Assembly (NCBI RefSeq): GCF_020520425.1
Contig: NC_079487.1
Location: forward strand, 126,874,385 to 126,938,384
Direction of reading: 5' to 3'
Origin: Spinacia oleracea
Lineage: Eukaryota > Streptophyta > Magnoliopsida > Caryophyllales > Amaranthaceae
DNA length: 64,000 nt
Of the stretch, positions 11,969 to 22,405 are shown in pieces. Position 1 is the first letter of the stretch. Each line of letters opens with the position of its first letter. A program made the position numbers and the translations under genes. Under the pieces are notes generated by a model that saw only the letters and a program-made list of their open reading frames with translations, was not told the origin of the DNA and made no database searches.

Positions 11969-12989
11969 TCAAGTGCTCAATACCTTCTCAAACTGAGGAG
12001 GGACTCGAAGCAGAGGAGCCTGAAAGTCCCCGGGTTTCCCGAGTTGGCCACATGCAGCCATCTGATCATCACCCCTACTGAAGCGTAAGAACACCCTGCA
12101 ACCACCAGCTGCCAGAACATTCCGGAACTCAATCATCTTCTCGTCTTTAGTTGGCTTGAAGCGTGACCCACTATGAGGATTAAATTGGATGAGATTAATC
12201 TTGCATGGAATGTCTTGAACAAGATCAATAAGCCTCTTTGCGTCCTCCACGCTGCAAACGATAAACAAGAAAATACATATTCAGATAGACATTTGAAATT
12301 ATGTCTATGTCGCAATTCTAATTGCAGCACAAGGCTACACAACACAAAGAAGCTAACCTGTCATTCACGCCCGCAAGCATCACATATTCAAATAAAACTT
12401 TGAAATTATGTTTATGTCGCAATTCCTCCCTAAGCGTTCCAAGTAGTAGTTCCAAGTTATACTTCCGGTTTATTGGCATGATCCAGTTTCTCACCTGAAA
12501 ATTTCCCTCTCAGGTTGTTTAGCTATATCTACCACCTTTACGAATGAAGTGGAAACTAGGGCTGTAGTATATTATTACCTCATCAGTTGTAGCATTCAAA
12601 CTAACAGCAAGACAACAATTGGATTCATGAAGAAATCGTTTCAATTGAGGGACCAGTCCACTGGTCGAAATAGTAACCTTCCGCGGACTGAAATGGAGCC
12701 CTTGTTCCTCCACCATTATATCTGCTGCTTTAACTACATTGTCAATATTCTGAAGTGGTTCTCCCATTCCCTACAGAAAATACATTTTAGAGTTTAGACA
12801 TTATCAGAAAAAGAAAAAAAAGCATAGACCCATTATCAGGCATTCAGGCGACAACATTACATCCTGCATGTATTTGCAATAACCTCTCGGTTATAGCAAG
12901 GGTCATGCTGTTCATGAAGCTAAACAGTGCTAAGCATCAATGTGTGTGTGAGTGTGGTGGTGGTGTCATGGTGTGTATGGGGGGTTCGC

Positions 12990-13030
<41 letters not shown>

Positions 13031-16000
13031 ACACTTCAGGGACCAACTGGAGTATCAGTATGGGATGGTCGTATGAGATAGACTCTCGGTTCATGCATCT
13101 GACACCATCTCTTTAAGAATAAGACTATTTATTTTTAATAAGGAAAGGAAACTAGGCAGACTACCTAGCTCACCCTTTCGGTTGAAAAGCTTGAAGAAGA
13201 AGAAGATATTTAGTTAGTCAGGCTTGAAGAGGCTCTATACACAGAGCAAATCAGAGAGAAAGAACGCATGTTGAAAATTGATGAGAGGTTTGTTTAGCTT
13301 TTAGATTGCCTGTTGAAAGCTTTATAGCAAACAGCCGACCAGGTATGTGTTATAAAATCTCAACAGCAATTACTACACAACATGAACAGCATAATACTCT
13401 CAGGCAGGAACAGGAGTTAACGGATGAAAGTATCATAATTTGCAATAGAATAAAGAAATAACTCTAAGGCTGCGTTCTTTTCACCTGATTTTCACTTATT
13501 TTTTCTGAACTTATCTTATCTGAACTTATCTGGACTTATCTAACTTATTAGAACTTATCAAAACTTATTTTAGTTATAAATTGTACTTGGTCAACCCTTA
13601 TTTTTCCTGAACTGAACTTATCTGAACTTAACTGAACTTATCTGAACTTATCTGAACTTATTTTTCCTGAAATAAGTGGAAATAAGGTGAACAGAACAGG
13701 GCCTAAACCCACAAAACAAATTGAACCAGTTATCTATATTATCCAAAATAAGACACTTACCATGAAGACAACATTGGAAATTGACCCAACTTCTTTTGTG
13801 AACAATCGCCGAGCAAAAACGGCTTGTTCCACAATCTCAGCAGCAGTTAGGTGTCTTGTTAATCCCATCCTGCAAATATAGTTTGTAAAGAGTGATGAGA
13901 GGACAATAGATGACAAAATTACTTGTGAACTAATCTTGATTGAAGCTTGCCTTCCAGTAAAGCAAAACTGACAATTCATGGCACAGCCCACTTGACTTGA
14001 AACACACACTGTATTTCTTCCTCTATCACAAGGGATAATAACTGTTTCAATCACCAGTCCGTCCTCCAATGTGAATAATATCTGCAAGCTCCTGTGAGTT
14101 TCAGGATCATTGAGAAGATATTTACGTAAAACAAAAACAAACTGAGAAATTCTATTGGCTCAACAGCGGATAATGGCGTGATGACGGTAAATGATAACTG
14201 CAAAAAATAAGAGAGTTCCTCTGTCACCTTTTTAGTTCCATCAGATGCAGAACGAATTTCTTTCAGAGACAATGCCCTAAACTCTGCATGGGCACTTAAC
14301 ATTTTTCTCAAATCCTTGTTCAGACCTATGGGATAAAAATAAAATTGTGAACAGAAAGCTTGTCAAAAAGGGTGAAAAGAGTATTACATACACAACAAAA
14401 TAATTAGCCAAATTTGCTTGAGTTTGCTAAATCTGAACATTAATGTGTCAAATTTGTATTGGATTGTAATGTGAAATATCAACGCTGGATTTGTGTTTCA
14501 AAGATACTTTCGTAAGATGTTAGAATGTTTTGTTTACAAATGAGACATCAATTAGAAGTAATGGTGATAATAAAGCTTCGTACATCAAATATGACCAAAA
14601 AGTTTTGTGAGGGCAAGATTGTTTTGTAGCAAGAGAAAATAATAGGAAAATCAATGAGACAAAAAGAACTGGATTCAATTTGCAAGCTCATTACCTTCCA
14701 GATCATCACAAGATTCAGCCCAGATGTTGTTACCGTAGAGACGTTTCCACAACATCATCGCCTGACCAGGCCTATAACCATGTGATTGAACCCATTTCTG
14801 TCAAAAGAAATATCAATGATGAGATTCCATCCAAGGGTATAAAAGTTACAAATCGTAGTGTAACTTCAGGCTTACATTCAAGCTTAAGCACAATGTAAAT
14901 CAGTGCAGGAAATGTGCAAGGTTGATTGACTTGACTCAAATTTCACACAACAGCACTAAGTCATCGACTCACTGGATGAAATAATTCCAACTAAGTCAGA
15001 CTGATTACCTCATATCAGAATCTACTATAAAAAAGCTCACATCTTCTTCCAAGTTGACTTCATCCAATTTTACAAAACAGCAGCAAGTCATTTACTCACT
15101 GGATGAAACAATTCCAACCAAGTCAGACTGAATTCCTCACATCGAAATCTAATATCGAAAAGCTTATAGCTTCAACCAAGTTAACCCAACCCAAAAGGTT
15201 AATTCTTGTATCATATCCTTTCTCGAAGTTTATGATCATCCATCAGAATAGACCTCCTCAAACCGCCCACCCCTCGACAAGAATCATAGATAGTAGTGAA
15301 TGCAAATGCCATTAGCACGTGTAATTGACTCTATCCCAAGGGTTGGAACAGTTATCCATCATAATAGACCTCCTCAAACCCGCCCACCCCTCATCAAGAA
15401 TCATTGATAGTAGTGACTAGTGAATGCAAATGCCATTAGCACATGTAATTGACCCTACGCCAAGGATTCTCACCATCTCACCGGAACTCAATGGCGACTC
15501 AAGTACACGTGGATTCAAGCATCCAAGGGTCAAACCAGCTTTACAGATTCACCGTTTTTAGTATAATTTGTAAAGTTCAGTGTCAATGTTCAAGGTGATT
15601 ATAGTACAATTTGAAATGCCTATACAAAGCGGGCAACTCGGAAACCGGATAACCCTATAAAGTACAGGCTCGGAATCAGGTATCCGAACAAGCTATTCTC
15701 AACTTACAATTTAGTCCAATTTGAATTAAAATGTCCAGTTTCATACAATCATTACAATGTACACAAGTATAGGTTCAAGAAATCATAGAAGTTGAACAAA
15801 AACAAATTGAAATTAATAAATAAAACTCATTTTTTATGTACAATTATAAGGAGAACAAACCAACATACTTCGAGCTCGTCATATCTCAATCCCTTGAGCA
15901 TAGTTTTTGGTTTTTCTTCATTGGGTTTAACATCAGCAGCTCCTGCAAAACAAATTCAGTAAATCCCAAAATTAAAAACCAAAATAAATACCAATTTATT

Positions 16001-16248
16001 GGAAAATTGCAAAATTAATTACCGGAAATGAAGTGGTTGGAGGATTCATGGTCGGTGTGATGGAGAGGAAATGACGCAGAAGAAGCGGTGGCGGAAAGAG
16101 AAAGCCGGCGTTTATGGCGTGAGAAGAAAGATATTATAACTGATGATGATGGAGATTTAACGGTGGAAATTGAAGAGAGTGTATGAGTGAGAGGCAGAGG
16201 ATTAATTCCCACTACAATACGCCTCATCCATATGCAACTTTTCTCCAT
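11969..16248 (-). CDS. RlmN-type radical SAM rRNA (adenine-C2) methyltransferase, probably organellar
   Basis: Nine exons join in frame to 450 aa: 16248-16023, 15942-15869, 14797-14695, 14325-14228, 14081-13951, 13869-13761, 12770-12579, 12494-12358, 12251-11969. The first 70 residues are Ser/Arg-rich and acid-poor, like a chloroplast or mitochondrial transit peptide. A small helical region ([13 protein letters not shown]) follows, then the radical SAM core. The 4Fe-4S motif CAMNCQFC gives cysteines 200, 204 and 207. VCVSSQVGC holds the family's first catalytic cysteine (Cys193) and [10 protein letters not shown] the methyl-carrying one (about Cys424). GMGEPLQN is the SAM-binding GGE-type motif. 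All family residues seen are present, so the enzyme should be active on rRNA, and perhaps tRNA, adenine C2. Intron 5 has a GC donor, needed to keep ...FTGR-MGLTRH in frame. An upstream ATG at 16383 would add 45 residues and is less likely. Chloroplast versus mitochondrion cannot be told from sequence alone. Confidence 0.92.
12275..12319 (-). repeat. Fossil copy of exon 8 inside intron 8 of the RlmN-like gene
   Basis: About 45 bases of intron 8 (12275-12319) closely match part of exon 8 (12382-12426), sharing TTGAAATTATGT and TATGTCGCAATTC. The offset is about 107 bases, so a partial tandem duplication took place. The copy lacks splice sites and is interrupted in frame, so it is probably inert. 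Confidence 0.65.
12991..13029. repeat. (GT)n microsatellite
   Basis: About 19 uninterrupted GT units in intron 6 of the RlmN-like gene, preceded by imperfect GTGG and GTGT words. Expected to vary in length between individuals. Confidence 0.95.
13468..13703. mobile_element. Tourist-like MITE with TAA target duplication
   Basis: Ends are GGCTGCGTTCTTTTCACCTG and the inverted ...AGGTGAACAGAACAGGGCC, flanked by TAA at 13465-13467 and 13704-13706, as in PIF/Harbinger insertions. The interior is a degenerate array of (C)TGAACTTATC units. It sits in intron 6 of the RlmN-like gene. Related pieces occur near 246-420, 9735-9960, 11690-11792, 49486-49584 and 50470-50646. Confidence 0.75.
14927..15460. 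repeat. Two adjacent tandem duplications in intron 2 of the RlmN-like gene
   Basis: The first pair repeats a block containing ACTGGATGAAA at 14971 and 15098 (offset 127). The second pair repeats a block containing AATAGACCTCCTCAAAC at 15247 and 15363 (offset 116). Both pairs carry several substitutions, so they are older than the 74-bp duplication at 2608. No coding content. Confidence 0.7.
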
Positions 16249-17564
16249 TTGTGTTATGAGAAGGAGAGAAAGGAAGAAGAAAGGGTTTATCGGTTTATCA
16301 CTCCAAGGCTCCAAGCTGAATATCTGAATTGAATGAAGAACGAACGAAACGACGTCGTTCGTTCCTAATTGTCCTAGACCCAATTTTTTATGGGGTTGGG
16401 GGATTTAGGCCGAAGTAGCGCCAAAATTTAACGGGTTTGGACATGAATTTTTAGTCCGGAAAATAGGGTGGGCAATAGTTTTGCTGAAACTTGGTCTGGC
16501 CAATGCTTGATGGAATGGTGAATATAAACGCAATTAGATTGTGGATATTTGATTCACTTAAAAAATACAAATCATTGTTTAAATAACAAGATTTTACGTT
16601 TTCTATTCTAATTTTAATGAATTTTTTTTTAAAAAAATATAGCATGTTTTTGGGTACAATATGATCGTTGTGCATCCTTGTTCATAGTCTACGAACTGCA
16701 ATGTAGCATATGTAGGTACCTAAATAAATTATGTCCACGTACTTCTCCAAATTCCCTGTTATTTCTTACTCCTAAAAAGGTGGACTAGTGGCTCATCATG
16801 AACATGTCACAAGAAACAACATGGGTTAGTAAGAATTATCCTTTCCACAAGAAAGTTTGTTACTTCTGCACTTTGAAAAGATACCTAAATCATGATATAT
16901 TTTCACTTCTCTCAAGTCTTGTAGAGATTGGGTTATGGAATCTGAACACAATTCTAACATTAATCCAATTCCCATCTATTACGACTCATGAGTCCGTCAA
17001 GTTTGAGAATTATCATTTAGTTGAAATTGTGTAAGAGCAAGTCTTTGCTAATCTCTATTTAATAAACGCATGTGTTACTCTTTATTGAACTTCATTCTTA
17101 ACAAGTGACTTTAAATTTGTACGTCAAAGATGTATCATTGAGCTATCTCACACTATATGCTACTTTTTCCAAAACCGAATATAAAAAATGTAAATTTAAT
17201 ACTACGTTAAGTGTATGGGCTTTCTATTGGGCCTGTTCACATAAAGCCCACTGGACTTATAAGTTATTGCTTAAACATAAAGGAATAAGATTCCTTCACA
17301 TGGCCCACAATCCATTCCCAACGCCTTTGTTATCAAACAATATAAATATGTCAATACGATTAATCCAAAGATATGTTGATTTATGATTCCACTTTTGCAC
17401 ACATCAAACCCAGTAGAATCTCTTGCGTGGAACCACCCCTAATACTAGTTAACGTTTGTGTATAGGTACTTTTGAAGCCTAACAACAACTCAAGCATGTA
17501 ATTACCCGTGCATCCCTTGAACATCAAATTCATTATTAACAGGCATGTTGAAAGTTAATCAGTG
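16249..17564. other. Upstream spacer of the RlmN-like gene
   Basis: The left end is the 5' leader and promoter of the RlmN-like gene. The rest is AT-rich. Small ORFs here have no recognisable similarity. Confidence 0.4.
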
Positions 17565-17569
17565 CCGAA

Positions 17570-18083
17570 TGTCACGGTCCGAGTGTTTTGACACCGGATC
17601 CGTGCGGCGCGCTCTTGCCTATGGGGCGGCAAGGGCGCAAGCCTTGTGCGGAAAGTGAATCTCAAGGCTCGGGGCACGAGCGGGTGTTTGCTTTAGAATG
17701 GGCACTCTTGCCTATTGGCGACAAGAGCGAGGGTCGAGGGTTGAGGGCCGATCGGGGCGCTTACAGGCACAAGCGGGACCGACGACGATAGTGTATCTAT
17801 TTTTCAAGGGACTTTGATGGATCTTGGAAAGCTTAAAAGCATGCGACAGCACAATATCTATAAAGGCTAGCAACAACACATGAATTAAGCAAAGGCAACT
17901 TCTGATGAGAGGTATGGGTTCATACCCCTCATAGAGGTTTATTTTGAATTAGCTAAATCTTGACAGTGAACACTGGAATTACAGTAACATAATAATTCTC
18001 CCTAAAGCCTAGAAAACTATTAGAAAGATCCTAGAAAGCAATAGAAAGGAGAAATACAAGTAAAGGAAGGTTGGATTCTAACA
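17570..18083 (-). repeat. 3' LTR of the gag-only element
   Basis: Aligns with 20052-20496 over its length. It contains a block near 18000-18070 (CCCTAAAGCCTAGAAAACT onward) that the other LTR lacks. Confidence 0.9.
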
Positions 18084-18093
18084 TCCTCCCCCA
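18084..18093 (-). other. Polypurine tract
   Basis: TGGGGGAGGA on the coding (minus) strand, directly before the TG of the 3' LTR; the plus-strand primer site. Confidence 0.75.
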
Positions 18094-18237
18094 GTTAAGC
18101 TGTCGACGCCCTCGTCGACTTACAAGAGTTACAAAAGATGAAGAAAAAGCTCATATTCTAAACTTTGTAGTCTTCTCTGCGCCGTTGGTTGATGGCGGTT
18201 GCTGGAGTCTTCTTGAATCTTGTTGTGTCTTGATAGG

Positions 18238-18660
18238 CTAGTGAGTCTTGTGAATCCAAGTCTTCCTTGTTTCTGGTTTCTGGCTCGGAGCGGCTTGGCT
18301 TGAGCTTGTATCTTGTTTCTTATTTCTGATGCGAGGGGGTATCTGAGATGTCGCCTTTCTGAATGGCTCCATCACTCGCATTGCCGAAAGGTATCGGCCC
18401 TTCTCTTTTGTCTTTGTGGGAGTACATGTACTTCGAACTAGACAAGTTTGCCCACCTGCTACAAGCAAAGAATTCAAGTGAGGCATTACAACTACTTTGT
18501 TGGTGCGGAGGAACTCCAATCCAAGTACAAGGTCGAAGTCATCCATTTTGACGGCAGTGAAGTTCATTTTTCCTTCCCAGTCTCCCAACTTTGCTTCCAC
18601 CTGTTCTGCCACACCGAGAATCGGCTTGGCTTTAGAGTTGACGGATTTCATGCTACCGCC
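18238..18660 (-). pseudogene. Protease-region continuation of gag, after an in-frame TGA
   Basis: This reading frame is the same as gag's and is separated from it only by a TGA codon at 18663-18661. From an internal ATG at 18651 it codes 137 residues. It contains the LGLEFLRTNK block typical of retroviral-type aspartic proteases after the flap (FDLVLGLEF), then a Lys/Ser-rich tail. It looks like the C-terminal half of one gag-protease polyprotein that was cut by a nonsense change. Readthrough of the TGA is an alternative that the sequence cannot exclude. Confidence 0.7.
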
Positions 18661-19992
18661 TCATTTCTTGAGCACTAACCCCAATCTTCGGGCTTCTGCT
18701 TCGGTCACAAAGTTGTGAGAGGCGCCATTGTCTACCATGGCTCGAGCATTCCTCCCATTTACCACGAGGTCCACATACATCATGTTTGTGGGTTCCTCTC
18801 TTGTCTTCGGGGTCTCTTTCCCCATTGCATACATCATGTAGATGGAACTCATTCTGCGGGGCTCGTCGTCTTCATTGCATGCTTCTTCTTCTGTCTCTTT
18901 TGGGGTTTCCTCCACGGACATGGCCGACAACTTCCTCTGTAGGTTGTCGATCTCCCCTTTGTGTTTGCACTCCCACCATTTGTGTGGGCCTCGACATAGC
19001 AAACAATTAAGTCTACTAATGTTTCCTGAGGGCGTGCTGATCTTGGATTCCTTTGTTGATACGGAAGGTGGTGACCAGGATTTCTGTGAATCTCCTCCCC
19101 CATTTCCTTTCTTGAATCCTCCGACTGAGCTGGACGACATCCTTGAGTCACTTCTTGCACTCTTGGGTGAGCTTGGGGTCGGTCCCTCCAAGCTTGTAGG
19201 CGTCCCCCTTGTTCCTTCTTCCGAGCGATGTCCCCTCCCTGCGGAGTAGTCCATTAATCGCTCTGCAGCAGTCATAGCGGCCGAAAGAGTGTCAACTTTC
19301 GCCCTCAATACTTCACGCTCCGCCCATTCTTGTAGCCCGTGAACAAAGTTGAACAACCAATCCTTTTCATTCATGTCACGGATGTCCAACATGCAAGCTG
19401 AGTATTCTTTCACATAGTCGCGTATGGAGCCCTTGTGGCGGATCTCCTGCAGCTTCATTCTTGCAACAAACTCGGTGCTCTCGGGGTAGAACTGATCTTT
19501 GAGTTCCTTCTTGAACTCTTCCGAAGTATCTATCTTGATTTTGCCACCTTCGATGTCGGCGTGCTTTGTGCGCCACCACAGTTTCGCATCATCCGACAAG
19601 TGCATGGTCATAGTATCAACCTTTAGATCGTTGCTCAACTGACAAATCCTAAAGTACTGCTCCATGTCGATGAGGAAGTTATCAACTTCCTTCGAGTCTC
19701 TAGCCCCACTGTAGTCTCGAGGCTTTGGAGGTTTGATCTTCATCGCACCACCTCCACTCGAGTCAGTTCTTGCAGCGCGCATCAGTGTCGCGCATTTGTC
19801 TTGGGCATCTTCAGCTTGCTTCTGGACAAAGTTAAGTTGTTCCTGAAGCGCTTCTTTCTCTTGCATGAGCTCATCGACCGCACCCTCGAGTCTTTCTATC
19901 TCTTTGGCTTGGCCAATCACAATTTCCTCGAGTCGGGTCCAGCTCTCTGACTTGCCTTCCAGCCAGGCTAGTCTTTCTTCGATTGTTTCCAT
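18661..19992 (-). CDS. Gag polyprotein with start of aspartic protease domain
   Basis: The 443-aa product has, in order, a coiled-coil N-terminus (about residues 5-70, Glu/Lys/Leu heptads), a plant retrotransposon gag core (about 85-240, with PPKPRDYSGARDSKEVDNFL and an LWWRTKH motif), a Ser/Gly-rich linker, a zinc knuckle CLLCRGPHKWWEC of CX2CX3HX4C form, and the start of a retropepsin fold (YVDLVVNG...AMVDNGASHNFV) near the end. The catalytic triad normally reads D-T/S-G; here it is D-N-G, expected to weaken or abolish protease activity. Start taken at METIEERL, about 45 bases inside the primer-binding site. No polymerase genes follow. Confidence 0.85.
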   Translation of the reverse strand: METIEERLAWLEGKSESWTRLEEIVIGQAKEIERLEGAVDELMQEKEALQEQLNFVQKQAEDAQDKCATLMRAARTDSSGGGAMKIKPPKPRDYSGARDSKEVDNFLIDMEQYFRICQLSNDLKVDTMTMHLSDDAKLWWRTKHADIEGGKIKIDTSEEFKKELKDQFYPESTEFVARMKLQEIRHKGSIRDYVKEYSACMLDIRDMNEKDWLFNFVHGLQEWAEREVLRAKVDTLSAAMTAAERLMDYSAGRGHRSEEGTRGTPTSLEGPTPSSPKSARSDSRMSSSSVGGFKKGNGGGDSQKSWSPPSVSTKESKISTPSGNISRLNCLLCRGPHKWWECKHKGEIDNLQRKLSAMSVEETPKETEEEACNEDDEPRRMSSIYMMYAMGKETPKTREEPTNMMYVDLVVNGRNARAMVDNGASHNFVTEAEARRLGLVLKK

Positions 19993-20036
19993 CTCAGTTT
20001 GCTTCTTGGGTCTCTCGATGCCTAGGTTTTAACCTT

Positions 20037-20049
20037 GGCTCTGATACCA
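20037..20049 (-). other. Primer-binding site (initiator tRNA-Met type)
   Basis: TGGTATCAGAGCC on the minus strand, two bases inside the 5' LTR. It is the standard plant iMet primer site. Confidence 0.85.
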
Positions 20050-20051
20050 AC

Positions 20052-20496
20052 TGTTACGGTCCGAGTGTTTGGACACCGGATCCGTGCGGCGCGCTCTTGC
20101 CTATGGGGCGGCAAGGGCGCAAGCCTTGTGCGGAAAGTGAATCTCAAGGCTCGTGGCACGAGCTTGTGTTTGCTTTAGAATGGGCACTCTTGCCTATTGG
20201 CGACAAGAGCGAGGGTCGAGGGTCGATCGGGGCGCTTGTGTGCGCACAACAGGCACAAGCGGGACCGACGACGAGAGTGTATCTGTTTTGCAAGGGACTT
20301 TGATGGGTCTTGGAAAGCTTAAAAGCACGCGACAGCACAATATCTATAAAGGCTAGCAACAACACATGAATTAAGCAAAGACAACTTCTGATGAGAGGTA
20401 TTGGTTCATACCCTTCATAGAGGTTTATTTTGAATTAGCTAAATCTTGCCAGTAAACATTGAAATTACAGTAACATAACAATTCTGTATTCTAACA
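20052..20496 (-). repeat. 5' LTR of the gag-only element
   Basis: Begins (minus strand) TGTTAGAATAC and ends CCGTAACA. It lacks about 69 bases present in the other LTR between ATTCT-like words, consistent with a small deletion here or an insertion there. Confidence 0.9.
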
Positions 20497-20501
20497 CCGA
20501 G

Positions 20502-20895
20502 GCTACGATAACGTATTGACGGATATTACACATTAACATTTTACGGTTTTGTTCACATTTAGAAAACTAATTATATTATATCTGAAATTTTCGGCCAAGT
20601 TGTTCACTCCACGAATCGCGTCCCAAATAAAATAATAAACACATCAACGAAGAACATTTGGAGATGGGGAGTAGACGAGTAGTGTTTTAACATGAACAGT
20701 GATTTGCCGATGAACCATTACAACCAAAACCAAATAAAAATATACTACCTAGTACTTGGTAAAAATAAAACAAGATCAAATCTGAAAATCCGTAATACTC
20801 AGTACTTGATTAATTTAAATTTCCATTTACACCCCTTAGCACAATTTAGGTACAAAAACAACTAAAAAAACCCAGAATCAAAACTCTTCGAATCT
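20502..20895. other. Spacer and probable 3' UTR of the small membrane protein gene
   Basis: AT-rich. The right end is presumably transcribed with the minus-strand gene at 20896-21144. No other gene supported. Confidence 0.35.
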
Positions 20896-21144
20896 TCAAT
20901 AGCATTTATAATTAACTATGACCATGACGAAAATGAGCAAGACGTAAACAACCGCGGCGAAAACGTAACTAAAAACGGAATCAGGGTAGTAAGAGAACAT
21001 GAGTGAGATTGCGTAAACCCCGGACCATGAACTGATAACCCATAGCATAACCCACGCCGACTGTATGTAGAAGAACCTTGCTTGACGACGAGGGCGAGGG
21101 CGAGGACGACGGAGAGGGCGAGCCCACGGTGGAACCCACACCAT
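20896..21144 (-). CDS. Small two-helix membrane protein, unknown function
   Basis: An 82-aa reading frame. The N-terminus is Pro/Arg-rich and positively charged (ARPLRRPRPRPRRQAR). Two hydrophobic segments follow, about residues 28-50 (SAWVMLWVISSWSGVYAISL) and 58-78 (FSYVFAAVVYVLLIFVMVIV), then a short NYKCY tail. The positive-inside rule would put both ends in the cytosol. The ATG context is good (A at -3, G at +4). An overlapping 78-aa frame starting upstream at 21217 is Ser/Pro-rich and shows no membrane pattern; it is probably the shadow. I do not recognise the family, but the amphipathic design and clean frame argue for a real gene. Confidence 0.5.
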   Translation of the reverse strand: MVWVPPWARPLRRPRPRPRRQARFFYIQSAWVMLWVISSWSGVYAISLMFSYYPDSVFSYVFAAVVYVLLIFVMVIVNYKCY

Positions 21145-21324
21145 GATTGAAGAAGTTTCCGGTGGAAGTTATTAATGGCGATTGGTGACTGAAGCTTTTC
21201 GCAGTGGAAGCTTTCAAAACAATGGCGTAACTCTCCGTTAATTGGAAAGGGAGTATTTGTAATGTTAGGAGTGGACTAGACCTATTTTCGGGACGGGTTA
21301 CAGTCGGGCTGGTCTAAAGCTTAA

Positions 21325-21717
21325 GGCCCTGTTCGGCAAAAGTAGCGGTAGCGGGTAGCGGTTCAGTAGCGGGTAACGGTTGGAGTAGCGGGTAGCGGTC
21401 AATAGTAGCGGGTAACGGTTAGCTGTCAAAGGTAGCGGGTAACTGATATGAGTGTTCGGTAAAAGTAGCGGTTGATATTATAAAATAAAATAAAAGGTGA
21501 AATATTATTTAAAACTTTATTATAAATTTGTCAAACGCTACCCGCTACCTTAAACGCTACTAATTTTAACGTTTGATAAAAGCTACTCAACCGCTACCTC
21601 TATCGCTAACCGCTACCTAAATTGCTACCTCGCCAAACACTTACAAATTTTACAAGTAGCGTCTTGACTCGGTCAAAACGCTACCCGCTACCTCAAAAGC
21701 TACCGCCGAACACGCCC
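21325..21717. mobile_element. Tourist-like MITE rich in GTAGCGGGTAGCGG
   Basis: Ends GGCCCTGTTCGGCAAAAGTA and the inverted ...GCCGAACACGCCC, flanked by TAA at 21322-21324 and 21718-21720. Both arms contain repeated GTAGCGG(GTA) words that can pair with CCGCTACC words of the other arm, so the whole element can fold back. The same family recurs at 38217-38878. Confidence 0.8.
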
Positions 21718-21720
21718 TAA

Positions 21721-22405
21721 TGCTCCAATCCGGGCGGCTGGGATAAACTAGAATCGCTAAATCGCTAATGCTTAGGGCTTGGCTGGGTTAATCTAGAATC
21801 TGTAATGGTAAATCCCACCGGGTCCGATTCAGCCTAACTTAGGACCACTAAATTATGAAATTTATATGTTTTTTTTGTGGGAAAAGTTTGTTAAATTTTT
21901 TTTACAATACTTTACATTGAATTAAAGCATACAGTAATATTTAGTAAAAATGAGTTAAAATCAGTAAATTATAATTTTTAAGTGTACGATTATACAGAGT
22001 AGATCTATCAAACGAGTCGGTCGGGTTGTAAAAAATTACTTTTGGGTTCGGGAGCTATCCTGTTAAGTTATTTTTTTATTAAGTCTCCGTCAGGAGCTCT
22101 CCTATTAAGTTGTTAGTTCGTCTCAATAACAATGAAGTCTAGTATAATTCAAAGAGCATAAATTGCTTACTACTTTCATAGTTTCATTATTCCTCAATGC
22201 CTTACCAAAGCCAGGCAATAACTCCTAAAGTGTTAGTATACAAAGAAAATCATAGACACCCTAACTCCTCCTATAACACACAAACGTACACTCCACACTC
22301 AGTAAAATGATCTACAAATCAAAGAATAAATGATAATTTTCAACACAATTGAATTGAATCACATAAAAAAAATGCAATGAAAAGTATCCAACATCATTCA
22401 AAGAA
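21721..22405. other. Spacer between MITE and DUF936 gene
   Basis: The right end is probably the 3' UTR of the DUF936 gene. Otherwise low-complexity AT-rich DNA. No gene supported. Confidence 0.35.

Larger units (their letters stand above)
17570..20496 (-). mobile_element. Non-autonomous LTR retrotransposon carrying only gag and protease (TR-GAG type)
   Basis: Complete element in minus orientation. LTRs lie at 17570-18083 (514 bp, the 3' LTR) and 20052-20496 (445 bp, the 5' LTR). Both begin TG and end CA on the coding strand. The flanking 5-bp duplications CCGAA (17565-17569) and CCGAG (20497-20501) match at 4 of 5. A primer-binding site complementary to initiator tRNA-Met (TGGTATCAGAGCC, 20037-20049) follows the 5' LTR. 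A polypurine tract (TGGGGGAGGA, 18084-18093) precedes the 3' LTR. The 1.97 kb interior holds only gag plus an aspartic-protease-like region. There is no reverse transcriptase, RNase H or integrase, so mobility would depend on a partner element, probably Ty3/Gypsy-like. The LTRs differ by scattered substitutions and one 69-bp length difference. Confidence 0.9.

Noticed and set aside
17588-17791. ORFs in the LTR (also 19983-20303)
   Set aside because: Same LTR sequence at both ends of the element; arises from GC-rich LTR content, not a gene.
18363-19249. Plus-strand ORFs across the retrotransposon
   Set aside because: Opposite-strand shadows of gag; the minus-strand product has recognisable domains.
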